Assembly (NCBI GenBank): GCA_005787645.1
Contig: SYAM01000033.1
Location: 1 to 12,035 of the forward strand
Direction of reading: 5' to 3'
Length of the DNA stretch: 12,035 nt
DNA from: Actinomycetota bacterium
GTDB lineage: Bacteria > Actinomycetota > Actinomycetes > Nanopelagicales > Nanopelagicaceae
Below, piece after piece: positions 1 through 7,239 of the stretch. Position 1 is the first letter of the stretch; each line of letters opens with the position of its first letter. Both the position numbers and the translations under genes were made by a program. A model generated the notes under the pieces. The model was not told the DNA's origin. It worked only from the letters and a program-made list of their open reading frames with translations, and did no database searches.

Positions 1-515
1 ACTAAGGCTATGAGTGGAGCAGAAATCCCATAACCGAGCCATCCTCCGCCACCGCGCATATCAGTTGCACCATCTGCTGGAATTGGTGAGTGCGCAATGA
101 TGTGTAGTAGGCCAGTAAGACCAACGACTATCGTGGAGATGCCAATCGTTATGCGACCGGTTGCAGCAGATTCTTGAGGTGTTCGTAACAAACGAATACC
201 TAAGTAGAACAAAAGCGCAGGAGTAATAAATCCCATCTTGCCGAATGCGCCGGCAACCACTGCGTAGATGAGATTCCCAAAGAAATTATCTAATCGAAAC
301 CAGATCCCTGCGCTGGTAATCAACGAAAGGATGATGATGAATAATCCCAATCCATCTCGACGATGGGCCGGGTCTAACTCTTTAGCGCCCTTCAACACAA
401 AGCGAGTGGTGCCGCCAATCGCGGAGGCAATGGCGAGCCAGATTTTCCTGACAATGGCGCGCGATCCCTTGCCGCTTTGGGCAGGGGAATTCCCGGTTTT
501 CTTTGCGCGCGCCAT
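1..515 (-). CDS. ftsK: DNA translocase FtsK, N-terminal membrane part (partial)
   Basis: This is the first 171 codons of FtsK, the septum-anchored ATPase that pumps chromosomal DNA and helps resolve dimers during division. The gene runs off the left edge, so the linker, the AAA+ motor and the gamma domain are not visible. The translation starts with a basic, Ser/Gly-rich cytoplasmic stretch (about residues 1-45), then the actinobacterial signature ELDPAHRRDG at 46-55. Hydrophobic membrane segments follow at roughly 56-73, 82-110 and 122-141, with a Gly-rich WLGYGIS motif near 159-165, as in mycobacterial and streptomycete FtsK. The frame is open to the edge. The start is the ATG at 513-515. 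The nearest Shine-Dalgarno-like GAGGA is about 15 bases upstream, rather far, but no better in-frame start is visible. It lies 60 bases downstream of rnj, the usual actinobacterial order. The call rests on the N-terminal pattern and synteny, because the motor domain is absent. Confidence 0.88.
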   Translation of the reverse strand, partial: MARAKKTGNSPAQSGKGSRAIVRKIWLAIASAIGGTTRFVLKGAKELDPAHRRDGLGLFIIILSLITSAGIWFRLDNFFGNLIYAVVAGAFGKMGFITPALLFYLGIRLLRTPQESAATGRITIGISTIVVGLTGLLHIIAHSPIPADGATDMRGGGGWLGYGISAPLIAL

Positions 516-575
516 ACTGAAGAGGGTAAATCCTCGATAAACAGCGGGCTGTGAGGCGCGCCGGTTAGAAGCTGC

Positions 576-2258
576 TCAAACCTCGATGACTACTGGGACG
601 ATCATTGGGCGACGTCGATGTTCGCCTCCGACCCATTTTCCGACAACGCGACGAACTGTTTGCGAGAGTTGATGTGAACCAGTCACTCCACTTGCTACAG
701 CCTCAATGAGAGATTCGATGATTCGTTCACGCACCTCATCGAAGAGCGATTCATCTTCAGCAAATCCCCGAGCATGTATATCCGGGCCAGCAACAATCTT
801 CCCGGTCTGTGCCTCTATCACAACGACCACTGAGATAAAGCCCTCTTCACCAAGAATGCGCCGATCTTTCAAGGAAGCATCAGAGATATCGCCAATGCTA
901 GAACCATCTACATAGACGTAACCACACGGCACGGCTCCAACAATCGATGCCTTGTGATTTATTAAATCGACGACGACGCCATCTTCAGCTAACAAAACGT
1001 TCTCACTTCGCACGCCTGACGATTTCGCAATCGCCCCGTTGGCCCGCAAATGACGCCACTCACCATGAATAGGAAGGACATGCTTTGGTTTGACGATGTT
1101 GTAGCAGTACAGAAGTTCACCAGCGGCAGCGTGACCAGAAACGTGTACGAGTGCATTGGATTTATGAACCACTTTCGCACCACGACGTGTGAGTTCATTG
1201 ATCACTCGATATACCGCATTCTCATTTCCTGGAATAAGCGAAGAGGCGAGAATTACGGTATCCCCGTAACCGACCTTTATGTTGTGATCTCCATACGCCA
1301 TCCGCGAGAGCGCTGCTAGCGGTTCCCCTTGGGAACCGGTGCAGACCAACACCACATTATCGCCAAGGCTGTCGACATCCTTGCTCTCAACAATCAATGA
1401 GGGTGGGACATGTAAATACCCTAACTCCTCGGCTACTCGCATGTTCCGAACCATAGATCGACCGATGAATGCCACTTTACGATTGTGATTCATAGCGGTA
1501 TCGAGCACTTGTTGGATTCGGTGAATATGCGAGGCGAATGAAGCGACAATTATTCGTCGATTGGTTGATGCGAAGATTCGATCGAGCACCGGCATGATCT
1601 CGGCTTCGCTCGTCACAAATCCAGGTACATCAGCATTCGTAGAATCGACCATAAATAGGTCAACTCCCTCTTGCCCCAAACGCGCAAAGGTTCGCAGGTC
1701 AGTTAACTTCCCATCAAGAGGTAACTGATCCATCTTGAAATCACCTGTGTGCAAGATAGTTCCTGCTTTAGTAGTGATTGCAATCGCCAGTGAATCAGGA
1801 ATTGAGTGGTTCACTGCAACAAACTCACAGTCGAACTCACCGATTCGCAACTTCTCTCCGGCAACCACCTCCTGCGTTAATGGAGTTATGCGGCGCTCTT
1901 TCAATTTCTCTGTAATGAATGCAAGGGTGAGTTTGGAGCCGATGATTTTGATATCACCGCGCTCTCGCAGTAAGTACGGAACTGCGCCAATGTGGTCTTC
2001 ATGTCCATGCGTGAGAATCACGGCTTCCACATCTGCTAAACGATCTCGGATATGAGAGAAGTCTGGAAGGATTAGGTCGATTCCCGGTTGATTCTCCTCA
2101 GGGAACAAAACACCAACGTCAACGATCAATAGCTTTCCATTATGTTCAAAGACGGTCATATTTCGACCAATCTCTCCCAACCCGCCAAGAGCGACTATTC
2201 GTAAGCCATCTTTCGGCAGCTCTGGTGGCAGCGAATATTCAGGATGTGCGTGTGTCAT
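576..2258 (-). CDS. rnj: Ribonuclease J (metallo-beta-lactamase/beta-CASP)
   Basis: RNase J is a zinc-dependent ribonuclease with 5'-3' exonuclease and endonuclease activity, acting in rRNA maturation and mRNA decay in the cytoplasm. The 560-residue product has the usual family length. It opens with the beta-lactamase-like fold (GGLGEIGRN at 25-33). The metal-binding motif THGHEDHIG at 83-91 supplies H84, H86, D88 and H89, and LHTGDFKMD follows near residue 170. The beta-CASP part contains ASFASHIHR, CTGSQGEP, VSGHAAAGEL and LPIHGEWRHL, the last two being late metal/phosphate-binding motifs. A C-terminal domain of about 110 residues is present. The ATG start has a purine-rich GAGAGAG about 10 bases upstream. 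The gene begins 16 bases after the dapA stop, so the two are very probably co-transcribed. The thyX-dapA-rnj-ftsK order is typical of Actinobacteria. Confidence 0.97.
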   Translation of the reverse strand: MTHAHPEYSLPPELPKDGLRIVALGGLGEIGRNMTVFEHNGKLLIVDVGVLFPEENQPGIDLILPDFSHIRDRLADVEAVILTHGHEDHIGAVPYLLRERGDIKIIGSKLTLAFITEKLKERRITPLTQEVVAGEKLRIGEFDCEFVAVNHSIPDSLAIAITTKAGTILHTGDFKMDQLPLDGKLTDLRTFARLGQEGVDLFMVDSTNADVPGFVTSEAEIMPVLDRIFASTNRRIIVASFASHIHRIQQVLDTAMNHNRKVAFIGRSMVRNMRVAEELGYLHVPPSLIVESKDVDSLGDNVVLVCTGSQGEPLAALSRMAYGDHNIKVGYGDTVILASSLIPGNENAVYRVINELTRRGAKVVHKSNALVHVSGHAAAGELLYCYNIVKPKHVLPIHGEWRHLRANGAIAKSSGVRSENVLLAEDGVVVDLINHKASIVGAVPCGYVYVDGSSIGDISDASLKDRRILGEEGFISVVVVIEAQTGKIVAGPDIHARGFAEDESLFDEVRERIIESLIEAVASGVTGSHQLSQTVRRVVGKWVGGEHRRRPMIVPVVIEV

Positions 2259-2274
2259 TGGGAATTACTCTCTC

Positions 2275-3165
2275 TCATATGAGCTTTACGCGCCCATCAG
2301 TCAGATCGCGACGTAGTTGCGCAATCTGATCTGTGGTTGCATCAACAAGTGGTAGGCGCACCCGTCCACCTGGTAAGCCCATTAGCGTCAAAGCAGCTTT
2401 AGTAAGGATCGCACCTTGGGTACGGAAGGTGCCGGTGTAAACAGGAAGAAGTTCCTGGTGAAGCTCAAGCGCCCGTTCACTCTTGCCAGCCAACCATGCA
2501 TCGATCATCTCGCGGAGTCGAGAGCCCACAGTGTGGCCGCAGACAGATACACATCCGACTGCACCGACCGAGAGCAACGGAAGATTAAGGATGTCATCAC
2601 CGGAATACACCGGAATACCAGATCGCTTGATTACCCAGGAGGTTTCGGCAACATTTCCTTTTGCATCTTTGAGCGCAACAATTCGCGGATGCTCGAATAG
2701 GGAGACGATTGTGTCGCTCTCAATAGCAATTCCCGTACGGTGCGGAATGTCGTACATCATCACCGGAAGATCTGTGGCATCAGCGATAGCCCTGAAATGT
2801 GCAGCGATTCCGCTTTGAGGTGGCTTGTTGTAATACGGGGTAACTACCAATAACCCATCTGCGCCAGCGCTTTGTGCCTGCTTACCTTGAACTACGCTAT
2901 GTGAAGTTTCATTATTTCCCGCACCCGCAATTACATGAATCTTCGGGCCCACGACCTTCTTAACTACTTTGATGATCTCAACTTTTTCTTCATCACTTGT
3001 CGTCGGCGCTTCACCGGTAGTGCCATTGACCGCGATGCCATCGTGTCCAGTTGAGACTAGATGAGCAGCAATCTCCTCAACCCCTGCCCAATCAATCTCA
3101 AGCTCCTTATTAAAAGGAGTGACCATGGCCGTGATAAGTCGACCAAAGGGGGGTGCGATCTGCAT
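2275..3165 (-). CDS. dapA: 4-hydroxy-tetrahydrodipicolinate synthase DapA
   Basis: DapA condenses pyruvate with aspartate semialdehyde, the first committed step to diaminopimelate (cell-wall peptidoglycan) and lysine. The 296-residue product is a complete TIM-barrel aldolase of normal length. The pyruvate-proximal loop NGTTGEAPTTS at 47-57 contains the catalytic threonine. TPYYNKP at 109-115, YDIPHRTG at 138-145 (catalytic Y138, substrate-binding R143) and ALKDAKGN from 164 (Schiff-base lysine K166) are all intact. The start is ATG at 3163-3165; its Shine-Dalgarno sequence is weak, but the N-terminus PFGRLITAMVTPF fits the family. It begins 26 bases after the thyX stop and ends 16 bases before rnj, implying one transcript. 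DapB of the same pathway lies about 2 kb away in a separate unit. Confidence 0.97.
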   Translation of the reverse strand: MQIAPPFGRLITAMVTPFNKELEIDWAGVEEIAAHLVSTGHDGIAVNGTTGEAPTTSDEEKVEIIKVVKKVVGPKIHVIAGAGNNETSHSVVQGKQAQSAGADGLLVVTPYYNKPPQSGIAAHFRAIADATDLPVMMYDIPHRTGIAIESDTIVSLFEHPRIVALKDAKGNVAETSWVIKRSGIPVYSGDDILNLPLLSVGAVGCVSVCGHTVGSRLREMIDAWLAGKSERALELHQELLPVYTGTFRTQGAILTKAALTLMGLPGGRVRLPLVDATTDQIAQLRRDLTDGRVKLI

Positions 3166-3191
3166 AGTGGCAAGGCTACCGCGCGGACTAC

Positions 3192-3905
3192 CTATGGAGC
3201 CACGCGCCCTGATTTTTCGAAGGCCGCATGGGTCAAGGGCATCAGGCGAGCAAAGTGTGCTTCCATCTTCTCGGCGACCATTTCAATCTCGCGCTGCGGG
3301 TAACTCGGGAAATGCGAGCCCTCGCGGGAGGTTCGAAGTGAGAGGAAATTCATCAGCGCTCTAGCATTCATCGTGACATACATCGATGAGAAGAGACCCA
3401 CTGGAAGAACTGCTCGTGCGACCTCTCGCGCAACGCCTGCATCTAACATCTTCTTATACTCCGCGTAAGCCGCAAGGTAGGCGCTCTTCATCGATGCAAC
3501 CGTTAATGCATGTTGCTCATCGCTTCCATCTACATATGTATATGCCCCTGGTTTACCTACTTGGACTAATGGACGATTACGCGCAGGTAGATAGAAAATG
3601 GGGCGGAGTTCTCGATAGCGACCACTCTCCTCGTTATATGAGGCAATTCGATGTCGCATAAATTCTCTGAAGACGAATATTGGCGCGGAGATGAAGAAGG
3701 TCATGGAGGTGTGCTCAAAGGGGGTGCCGTGCCGTTCGCGCGCGAGGAAATTGATTAGCCCGGCCGAGCGCTCGGGATCTTTTCCAATTTCATCGAGCGA
3801 GGACTCACCTGAAGTGGAAACCCGAGCGGCCCAGATGACATCAGCATCGCTCGCGCTAGATTTCACTAACTCGACCGTTACATCGTCTAGAAATACCGGA
3901 TCCAT
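3192..3905 (-). CDS. thyX: Flavin-dependent thymidylate synthase ThyX
   Basis: ThyX makes dTMP from dUMP using methylene-tetrahydrofolate, FAD and NADPH, replacing the unrelated ThyA. Read from the ATG at 3903-3905 the protein has 237 residues. The ThyX signature RHRxxSxNExSxR is perfect at residues 84-96 (R84, H85, R86, S89, N91, E92, S94, R96). Flanking segments DPERS(A)GLI, ERHGTPFEH, SAPIFVFREFM, ELRPIFYLP, AREVARAVLP and FPSYPQREIEMV closely match streptomycete ThyX. The start is ambiguous. The ATG chosen here has a clean GAGGA 7 bases upstream. An in-frame GTG at 3924-3926 would add seven residues and could be used as a leaderless start (see the regulatory entry). It heads the thyX-dapA-rnj unit and diverges from azlC. 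Its FAD cofactor links it to ribF elsewhere in the window. Confidence 0.95.
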   Translation of the reverse strand: MDPVFLDDVTVELVKSSASDADVIWAARVSTSGESSLDEIGKDPERSAGLINFLARERHGTPFEHTSMTFFISAPIFVFREFMRHRIASYNEESGRYRELRPIFYLPARNRPLVQVGKPGAYTYVDGSDEQHALTVASMKSAYLAAYAEYKKMLDAGVAREVARAVLPVGLFSSMYVTMNARALMNFLSLRTSREGSHFPSYPQREIEMVAEKMEAHFARLMPLTHAAFEKSGRVAP

Positions 3906-3964
3906 CTCTCGTTCCTCATTTGCCACGCGTCAGACCCTACCCTGAGATAGGGCAAGATACGCAT
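3903..3964. promoter_or_regulatory. thyX/azlC divergent start region with overlapping -10-like hexamers
   Basis: Only about 60 bases separate the two divergent genes, so both promoters must sit here or extend into the coding regions. On the minus strand TAGGGT (3934-3939) fits the actinobacterial -10 pattern TANNNT and stands 7 bases before the GTG at 3926, the spacing expected of a leaderless transcript. A separate GAGGA (3913-3917) stands 7 bases before the ATG at 3905. On the plus strand TACCCT (3938-3943) overlaps the first hexamer and could serve azlC. No convincing -35 is seen for either. The imperfect palindrome CCCTA..TAGGG around 3936-3952 might be an operator. All promoter assignments are inferences from short motifs. 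Confidence 0.3.
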
Positions 3965-4624
3965 ATGTCCCGCGCGGTGATTCGTGACTCACTCAGTATC
4001 TCGATTGCAGTGGGCACCTACGGAGCAGCCTTCGGGGTAGCAAGCGTTGCTGCTGGATTATCGGTTGCACAAACCTGCGCGCTCTCACTCTTACTCTTCA
4101 GTGGCGCATCGCAATTTGCAGTTGCTGGAGTTCTCGGTGCAGGTGGAAGTGCAATGAGTGCGATCGCCGCCAGCGCGCTATTGGCTCTGCGTAATGGTTT
4201 CTATGGCGCTCGCATGGCGCCACTACTTCAGGTTCGTGGCTTCAAACGACTGCTCGCCTCCCAAATCACCATCGATGAATCAACAGCGGTGGCTTTAGCT
4301 CATGAGGAAAAGAGCGTCGGCGATGCACGAAAAGGGTTTTGGTTAACTGGTGGCGGTATCTATCTCTTCTGGAATCTTGCGACTTTGCTCGGTGCTCTCG
4401 GCGCCAATTCACTCGGTGATCCGGCACAGTGGGGACTTGATGCAACTATCCCTGCTGCGTTCCTCGGTTTACTTTGGCCACGACTAAAAAGCAACATCTC
4501 TCGACTCGTTGCGCTCGCTGCAATTTGTCTTGCCCTGTTGCTCACGCCATTTCTCTCACCAGGTTTACCAATTATCGCATGTGTACTCATTCCGATTATT
4601 GCGGGTTGGCAGGTGCGTAACTAA
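3965..4624 (+). CDS. azlC: AzlC-type branched-chain amino-acid exporter, large subunit
   Basis: This gene encodes a 219-residue polytopic membrane protein of the AzlC/BrnF family, which exports branched-chain amino acids (and methionine in corynebacteria) together with a small AzlD/BrnE partner. Family features include the first helix with GTYGAAFGVASV at 17-28, a GLSVAQ turn at 31-36, the conserved FSGASQFA at 45-52, and the ALRNGFYGARMAPLL segment at 74-88. Further hydrophobic stretches lie at about 124-145, 158-170, 177-195 and 198-214. The start is the ATG at 3965, because reading further upstream adds a polar tail beginning at a TTG inside the thyX promoter region. A weak AGGG lies 12 bases before the ATG. 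The stop codon overlaps the azlD start by one base (TAATG), so translation is probably coupled. It is on the opposite strand to all the core genes around it. Substrate is inferred from the family only. Confidence 0.9.
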   Translation: MSRAVIRDSLSISIAVGTYGAAFGVASVAAGLSVAQTCALSLLLFSGASQFAVAGVLGAGGSAMSAIAASALLALRNGFYGARMAPLLQVRGFKRLLASQITIDESTAVALAHEEKSVGDARKGFWLTGGGIYLFWNLATLLGALGANSLGDPAQWGLDATIPAAFLGLLWPRLKSNISRLVALAAICLALLLTPFLSPGLPIIACVLIPIIAGWQVRN

Positions 4625-4920
4625 TGTGGAGCGCGGTCATCGGAGCGAGCGTATTAGCATTCGCTTTCAAATACATTGGTCAATCAATTCCCCAGTCAGT
4701 GCTCACCAATCCGCGAGTCGCCAAGATTGCAGATCTGATTCCTACCGCCCTCTTAGCAGGATTAGTGGCGGTACAGACATTTGCTTCCAAGACTGAACTT
4801 GTCGTAGATCAACGAATAGCAGGGGTTGCTGTGGCAGCAGTAGCGCTTTACCTGCGTGCGAATTTTCTCGTAATGTTGATTGCTGCAACTCTTACTTCTG
4901 CACTACTCCATCAATTGTAA
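4624..4920 (+). CDS. azlD: AzlD-type branched-chain amino-acid exporter, small subunit
   Basis: This 98-residue, very hydrophobic protein has the usual length of AzlD/BrnE, the small partner required by AzlC-type exporters. Membrane segments are visible at about 2-17, 37-53, 66-79 and 80-96. The segment between the first two carries PQSVLTNPRVAKIADLIPTALLAGL, in line with the family's conserved proline-rich turn before the second helix. Its ATG shares one base with the azlC stop, which supports one transcript and a stoichiometric complex. It ends only 4 bases from the stop of the convergent redoxin gene. No GC-rich terminator hairpin is visible, only an A/T-rich stretch across the junction. 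Identification rests on size, hydropathy and pairing with azlC. Confidence 0.87.
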   Translation: MWSAVIGASVLAFAFKYIGQSIPQSVLTNPRVAKIADLIPTALLAGLVAVQTFASKTELVVDQRIAGVAVAAVALYLRANFLVMLIAATLTSALLHQL

Positions 4921-4924
4921 AAAA

Positions 4925-5173
4925 TTATTTGACTAGACCCAGCGACTGTAACTTCTCTTTTAACGTCGCATCGCTTGGTTCAGTCAGATGAGTACCATCA
5001 TCGAAGACAATGACCGGTATCGAGCGCATGCCTCCATTGATTTCGATGACCTTCTCAGCCGCACTCTCATCGCTTTCCACATCGATGATGGTGTACGGCA
5101 CATTTAATTCATTAAGTAGCTTCTTCGAGCGACGGCAATCGCCACACCAATCTGCGCTGTACATCGTGATCAT
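4925..5173 (-). CDS. Glutaredoxin/mycoredoxin-like protein with a CGDC motif
   Basis: This is an 82-residue thioredoxin-fold protein of the glutaredoxin-like group typical of Actinobacteria. The N-terminal strand MITMYSADW leads into the redox motif CGDC (C10, C13), followed by RRSKKLL. A SIP segment at 51-53 supplies the expected cis-proline P53, and the C-terminal VFDDGTHLTEPS matches the usual glutathione- or mycothiol-contacting region. Mycoredoxin-1 usually has CGYC, so the aspartate between the cysteines is a variant; substrate and reductant cannot be read from sequence. The likely role is reduction of mixed disulfides with mycothiol. The ATG has a strong AGGA 8 bases upstream. It starts 21 bases after dapB and so probably belongs to the pnp-M16-dapB transcript. 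Confidence 0.85.
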   Translation of the reverse strand: MITMYSADWCGDCRRSKKLLNELNVPYTIIDVESDESAAEKVIEINGGMRSIPVIVFDDGTHLTEPSDATLKEKLQSLGLVK

Positions 5174-5194
5174 AAATTTTTCCTCTCGTAAACC

Positions 5195-5947
5195 TCAGAG
5201 ATCCAAGAAATTCTCTAAGCCAAAAGTGAGACCAGGAGTTGTGATTACCTTCGTGATTCCGAGCAAGACCCCAGGCATGAAGCTCTGGCGGTCCAGTGAA
5301 TCGTGGCGAATGGTCAGGGTCTCCCCAACTCCCCCAAAGATCACCTCTTGATGAGCGACAAATCCCCGCGCGCGAACCGAATGAATCGGCACGCCACCAA
5401 CATTGGCACCTCGCGCACCAGAAAGGCTCTCTTTCGTGGCGTCTGGCATCTGAGCATTGTTTGCTTCACGTCGAGCGTGCGCTATCAGTTCGGCAGTCCG
5501 TCGCGCGGTACCGCTCGGTGCATCTATTTTGTTGGGGTGGTGCATCTCAACTATCTCAACTGATTCAAAGAGCGGTGCAGCTTTCTTTGCAAACTCCATC
5601 ATCAAGATCGCGCCGAGCCCAAAGTTTGGGGCGATGAGCAAACCCACTGACGGCTTTTTAGATAGCAGTGAGGTGAGTGTTGCAATTCGCGTGTCGTCAA
5701 AACCTGTTGTGCCCACCACTGCATGAATACCATTGTTAATGACGAATTCTAAGTTCCCCATAACAGCACCTGGGGTAGTGAAATCGACGACCACTTCTGC
5801 CTTATTGGCAACGAGTGCATCAAGGGAATCTCCAAGATCAAGAGCAGCGACGACTTCCATTCCTACAGCGTTATTGACTGCCGCAACAACCGTGCTTCCC
5901 ATCTTGCCGCGCGCTCCGAGGACTCCCACTCTCAATACATCTGTCAT
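5195..5947 (-). CDS. dapB: 4-hydroxy-tetrahydrodipicolinate reductase DapB
   Basis: DapB reduces the DapA product with NAD(P)H in the diaminopimelate/lysine pathway. The 250-residue protein is full length. It shows the Rossmann nucleotide-binding loop GARGKMG at 11-17, the VDFTTP segment from 54, GTTGF at 79-83, and APNFGLGA at 106-113. The catalytic signature EMHHPNKIDAPSGTA at 134-148 has the H136/H137 pair and K140. The C-terminal FGGVGETLTIRHDS is also typical. The start codon overlaps the stop of the upstream M16 peptidase gene by four bases (ATGA), indicating translational coupling. This adjacency of protease and dapB is also seen in other actinobacteria. Confidence 0.97.
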   Translation of the reverse strand: MTDVLRVGVLGARGKMGSTVVAAVNNAVGMEVVAALDLGDSLDALVANKAEVVVDFTTPGAVMGNLEFVINNGIHAVVGTTGFDDTRIATLTSLLSKKPSVGLLIAPNFGLGAILMMEFAKKAAPLFESVEIVEMHHPNKIDAPSGTARRTAELIAHARREANNAQMPDATKESLSGARGANVGGVPIHSVRARGFVAHQEVIFGGVGETLTIRHDSLDRQSFMPGVLLGITKVITTPGLTFGLENFLDL

Positions 5948-7218
5948 TTCGCTACCGCCGATGCGAAGTGCGAGCTCTTCTTATACGGACCCACTACAGC
6001 AAGCGTTGGCTGAGTGGTGAATATCTCGGAGGCGAGCTGCGAAATCTGATCCTGATCGACCGAACGCACGCTTGCCAAAATCTCATCCATACTCTTAATT
6101 TCACCATAAACTAACTCGCTCTTGCCGATTCGAACCATTCTCGAGCCGGTGTCCTCTTGGCCCAGCACCATTGAGCCTGCTACTTGGCCCTTGGCTCGCT
6201 CCAGCTCTTCATCAGAGAGCCCGGAATTGACCAGATCTCCAAGAACATCGCGGAAGATAGTCGTTACCTCGTGTGACTTCTCTGGATTACATCCTGCGTA
6301 GAGCGAAAGGATCCCTCCCCCAGCAAATTGCTGCATAGATGCGTAGACCGAATAGGCAAGGCCGCGCTTCTCGCGGACCTCTTGAAATAGCCTCGAAGAC
6401 ATACCGCCACCTAATGCAGAGGTGAGCACCGAGAGTGCAAACCGGCGTTCATCGCTCCGATCAATTGATGGAAAACCAAGAAGAATATTTGCCTGTTCGC
6501 TCTTACGATAAATGAGCCCAATATCGCCACGACCGCGCGCTTTCACTTTCGCTGTTGGGCGGAGCGCTGCTGGCTTAGCAGATGAATCAAGAAATCCGCT
6601 GAGGGATCGTGTGACCTGCTCGACCACTCGTTCATGGCTGACATTTCCAGCCACGGCAACGACAAGATTCTCTGGTAAGTATTTTTTCTTGTAGTAATCG
6701 TTTACTGAGCGGCGCGTCATAGTGGTAATGGAATCAACTGTGCCGAGAATCGGACGGCCGATCGGAGTATCGCCAAAAAGTGTTTCGGAGAACAAATCGT
6801 GTACTAAATCTCCTGGATCATCATCGCGCATCGCGATTTCTTCTAAAACGACAGTTCGCTCGGAATCTACATCTTCACTTCTTACAAGTGAGTCGCGAAT
6901 CATGTCGCAAATTACCTCGGCTGCAATCGAGAAATCAGTATCAATCACGCGGGCATAGAAGCAGGTGTACTCCTTGCCAGTGAACGCATTCATCTCGCCA
7001 CCCACCGCATCAACTGCCGCGGAGATATCAAGAGCAGAACGCGTCGTAGTTCCTTTGAAGAGTAGATGCTCGAGGAAATGTGATGCTCCTGCGACCGACG
7101 GGCTCTCATCTCGCGAACCCACATTGGCCCAAATGCCAAAAGCAACGCTACGAACGGTCGAGACTTCTTCCGTCACGATCCGAAGACCTGACGGAAGAGT
7201 TGTCCGAGAGACCGTCAT
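5944..7218 (-). CDS. M16-family zinc metallopeptidase (PepR/processing-peptidase-like)
   Basis: The 424-residue protein has the two-lobe M16B architecture of mitochondrial processing peptidase beta-like enzymes. The inverted zinc motif HFLEH is at 47-51 (H47, catalytic E50, H51), and the third ligand fits E127 in VVLEEIAMR, 76 residues after H51 as the family requires. The second, non-catalytic lobe carries REVREKRGLAYSVY followed by the Gly-rich GGGILSLYAG stretch. No signal peptide or membrane helix is seen, so it should be cytosolic. It begins 21 bases after the pnp stop with a weak Shine-Dalgarno sequence, and overlaps dapB by 4 bases. The same position after pnp is held by pepR in mycobacteria. 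Its physiological substrates are not known from sequence. Confidence 0.94.
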   Translation of the reverse strand: MTVSRTTLPSGLRIVTEEVSTVRSVAFGIWANVGSRDESPSVAGASHFLEHLLFKGTTTRSALDISAAVDAVGGEMNAFTGKEYTCFYARVIDTDFSIAAEVICDMIRDSLVRSEDVDSERTVVLEEIAMRDDDPGDLVHDLFSETLFGDTPIGRPILGTVDSITTMTRRSVNDYYKKKYLPENLVVAVAGNVSHERVVEQVTRSLSGFLDSSAKPAALRPTAKVKARGRGDIGLIYRKSEQANILLGFPSIDRSDERRFALSVLTSALGGGMSSRLFQEVREKRGLAYSVYASMQQFAGGGILSLYAGCNPEKSHEVTTIFRDVLGDLVNSGLSDEELERAKGQVAGSMVLGQEDTGSRMVRIGKSELVYGEIKSMDEILASVRSVDQDQISQLASEIFTTQPTLAVVGPYKKSSHFASAVAK

Positions 7219-7239
7219 AGCGTTGGCTTTTCTAGTTAA

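Noticed and set aside
541..552. Palindrome ACAGCGGGCTGT between rnj and ftsK as a terminator
   Set aside because: The stem is only four bases with a four-base loop and is followed by TTTATC, not a U-run. The genes are co-oriented and the order is conserved.
2416..2818. Open plus-strand frames opposite dapA
   Set aside because: They lie wholly inside a gene with intact catalytic motifs, show no family-like sequence and have no ribosome binding site context. They are antisense shadows.
3920..3964. N-terminal extension of AzlC from a TTG at 3920
   Set aside because: The extension is polar and proline-rich, unlike AzlC N-termini, and would place the start inside thyX. The ATG at 3965 matches the family.
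5296..5726. Overlapping plus-strand frames opposite dapB, up to about 110 codons
   Set aside because: Three frames are open at once over dapB and the translations are low-complexity Ser/Arg-rich. dapB itself is complete and conserved.
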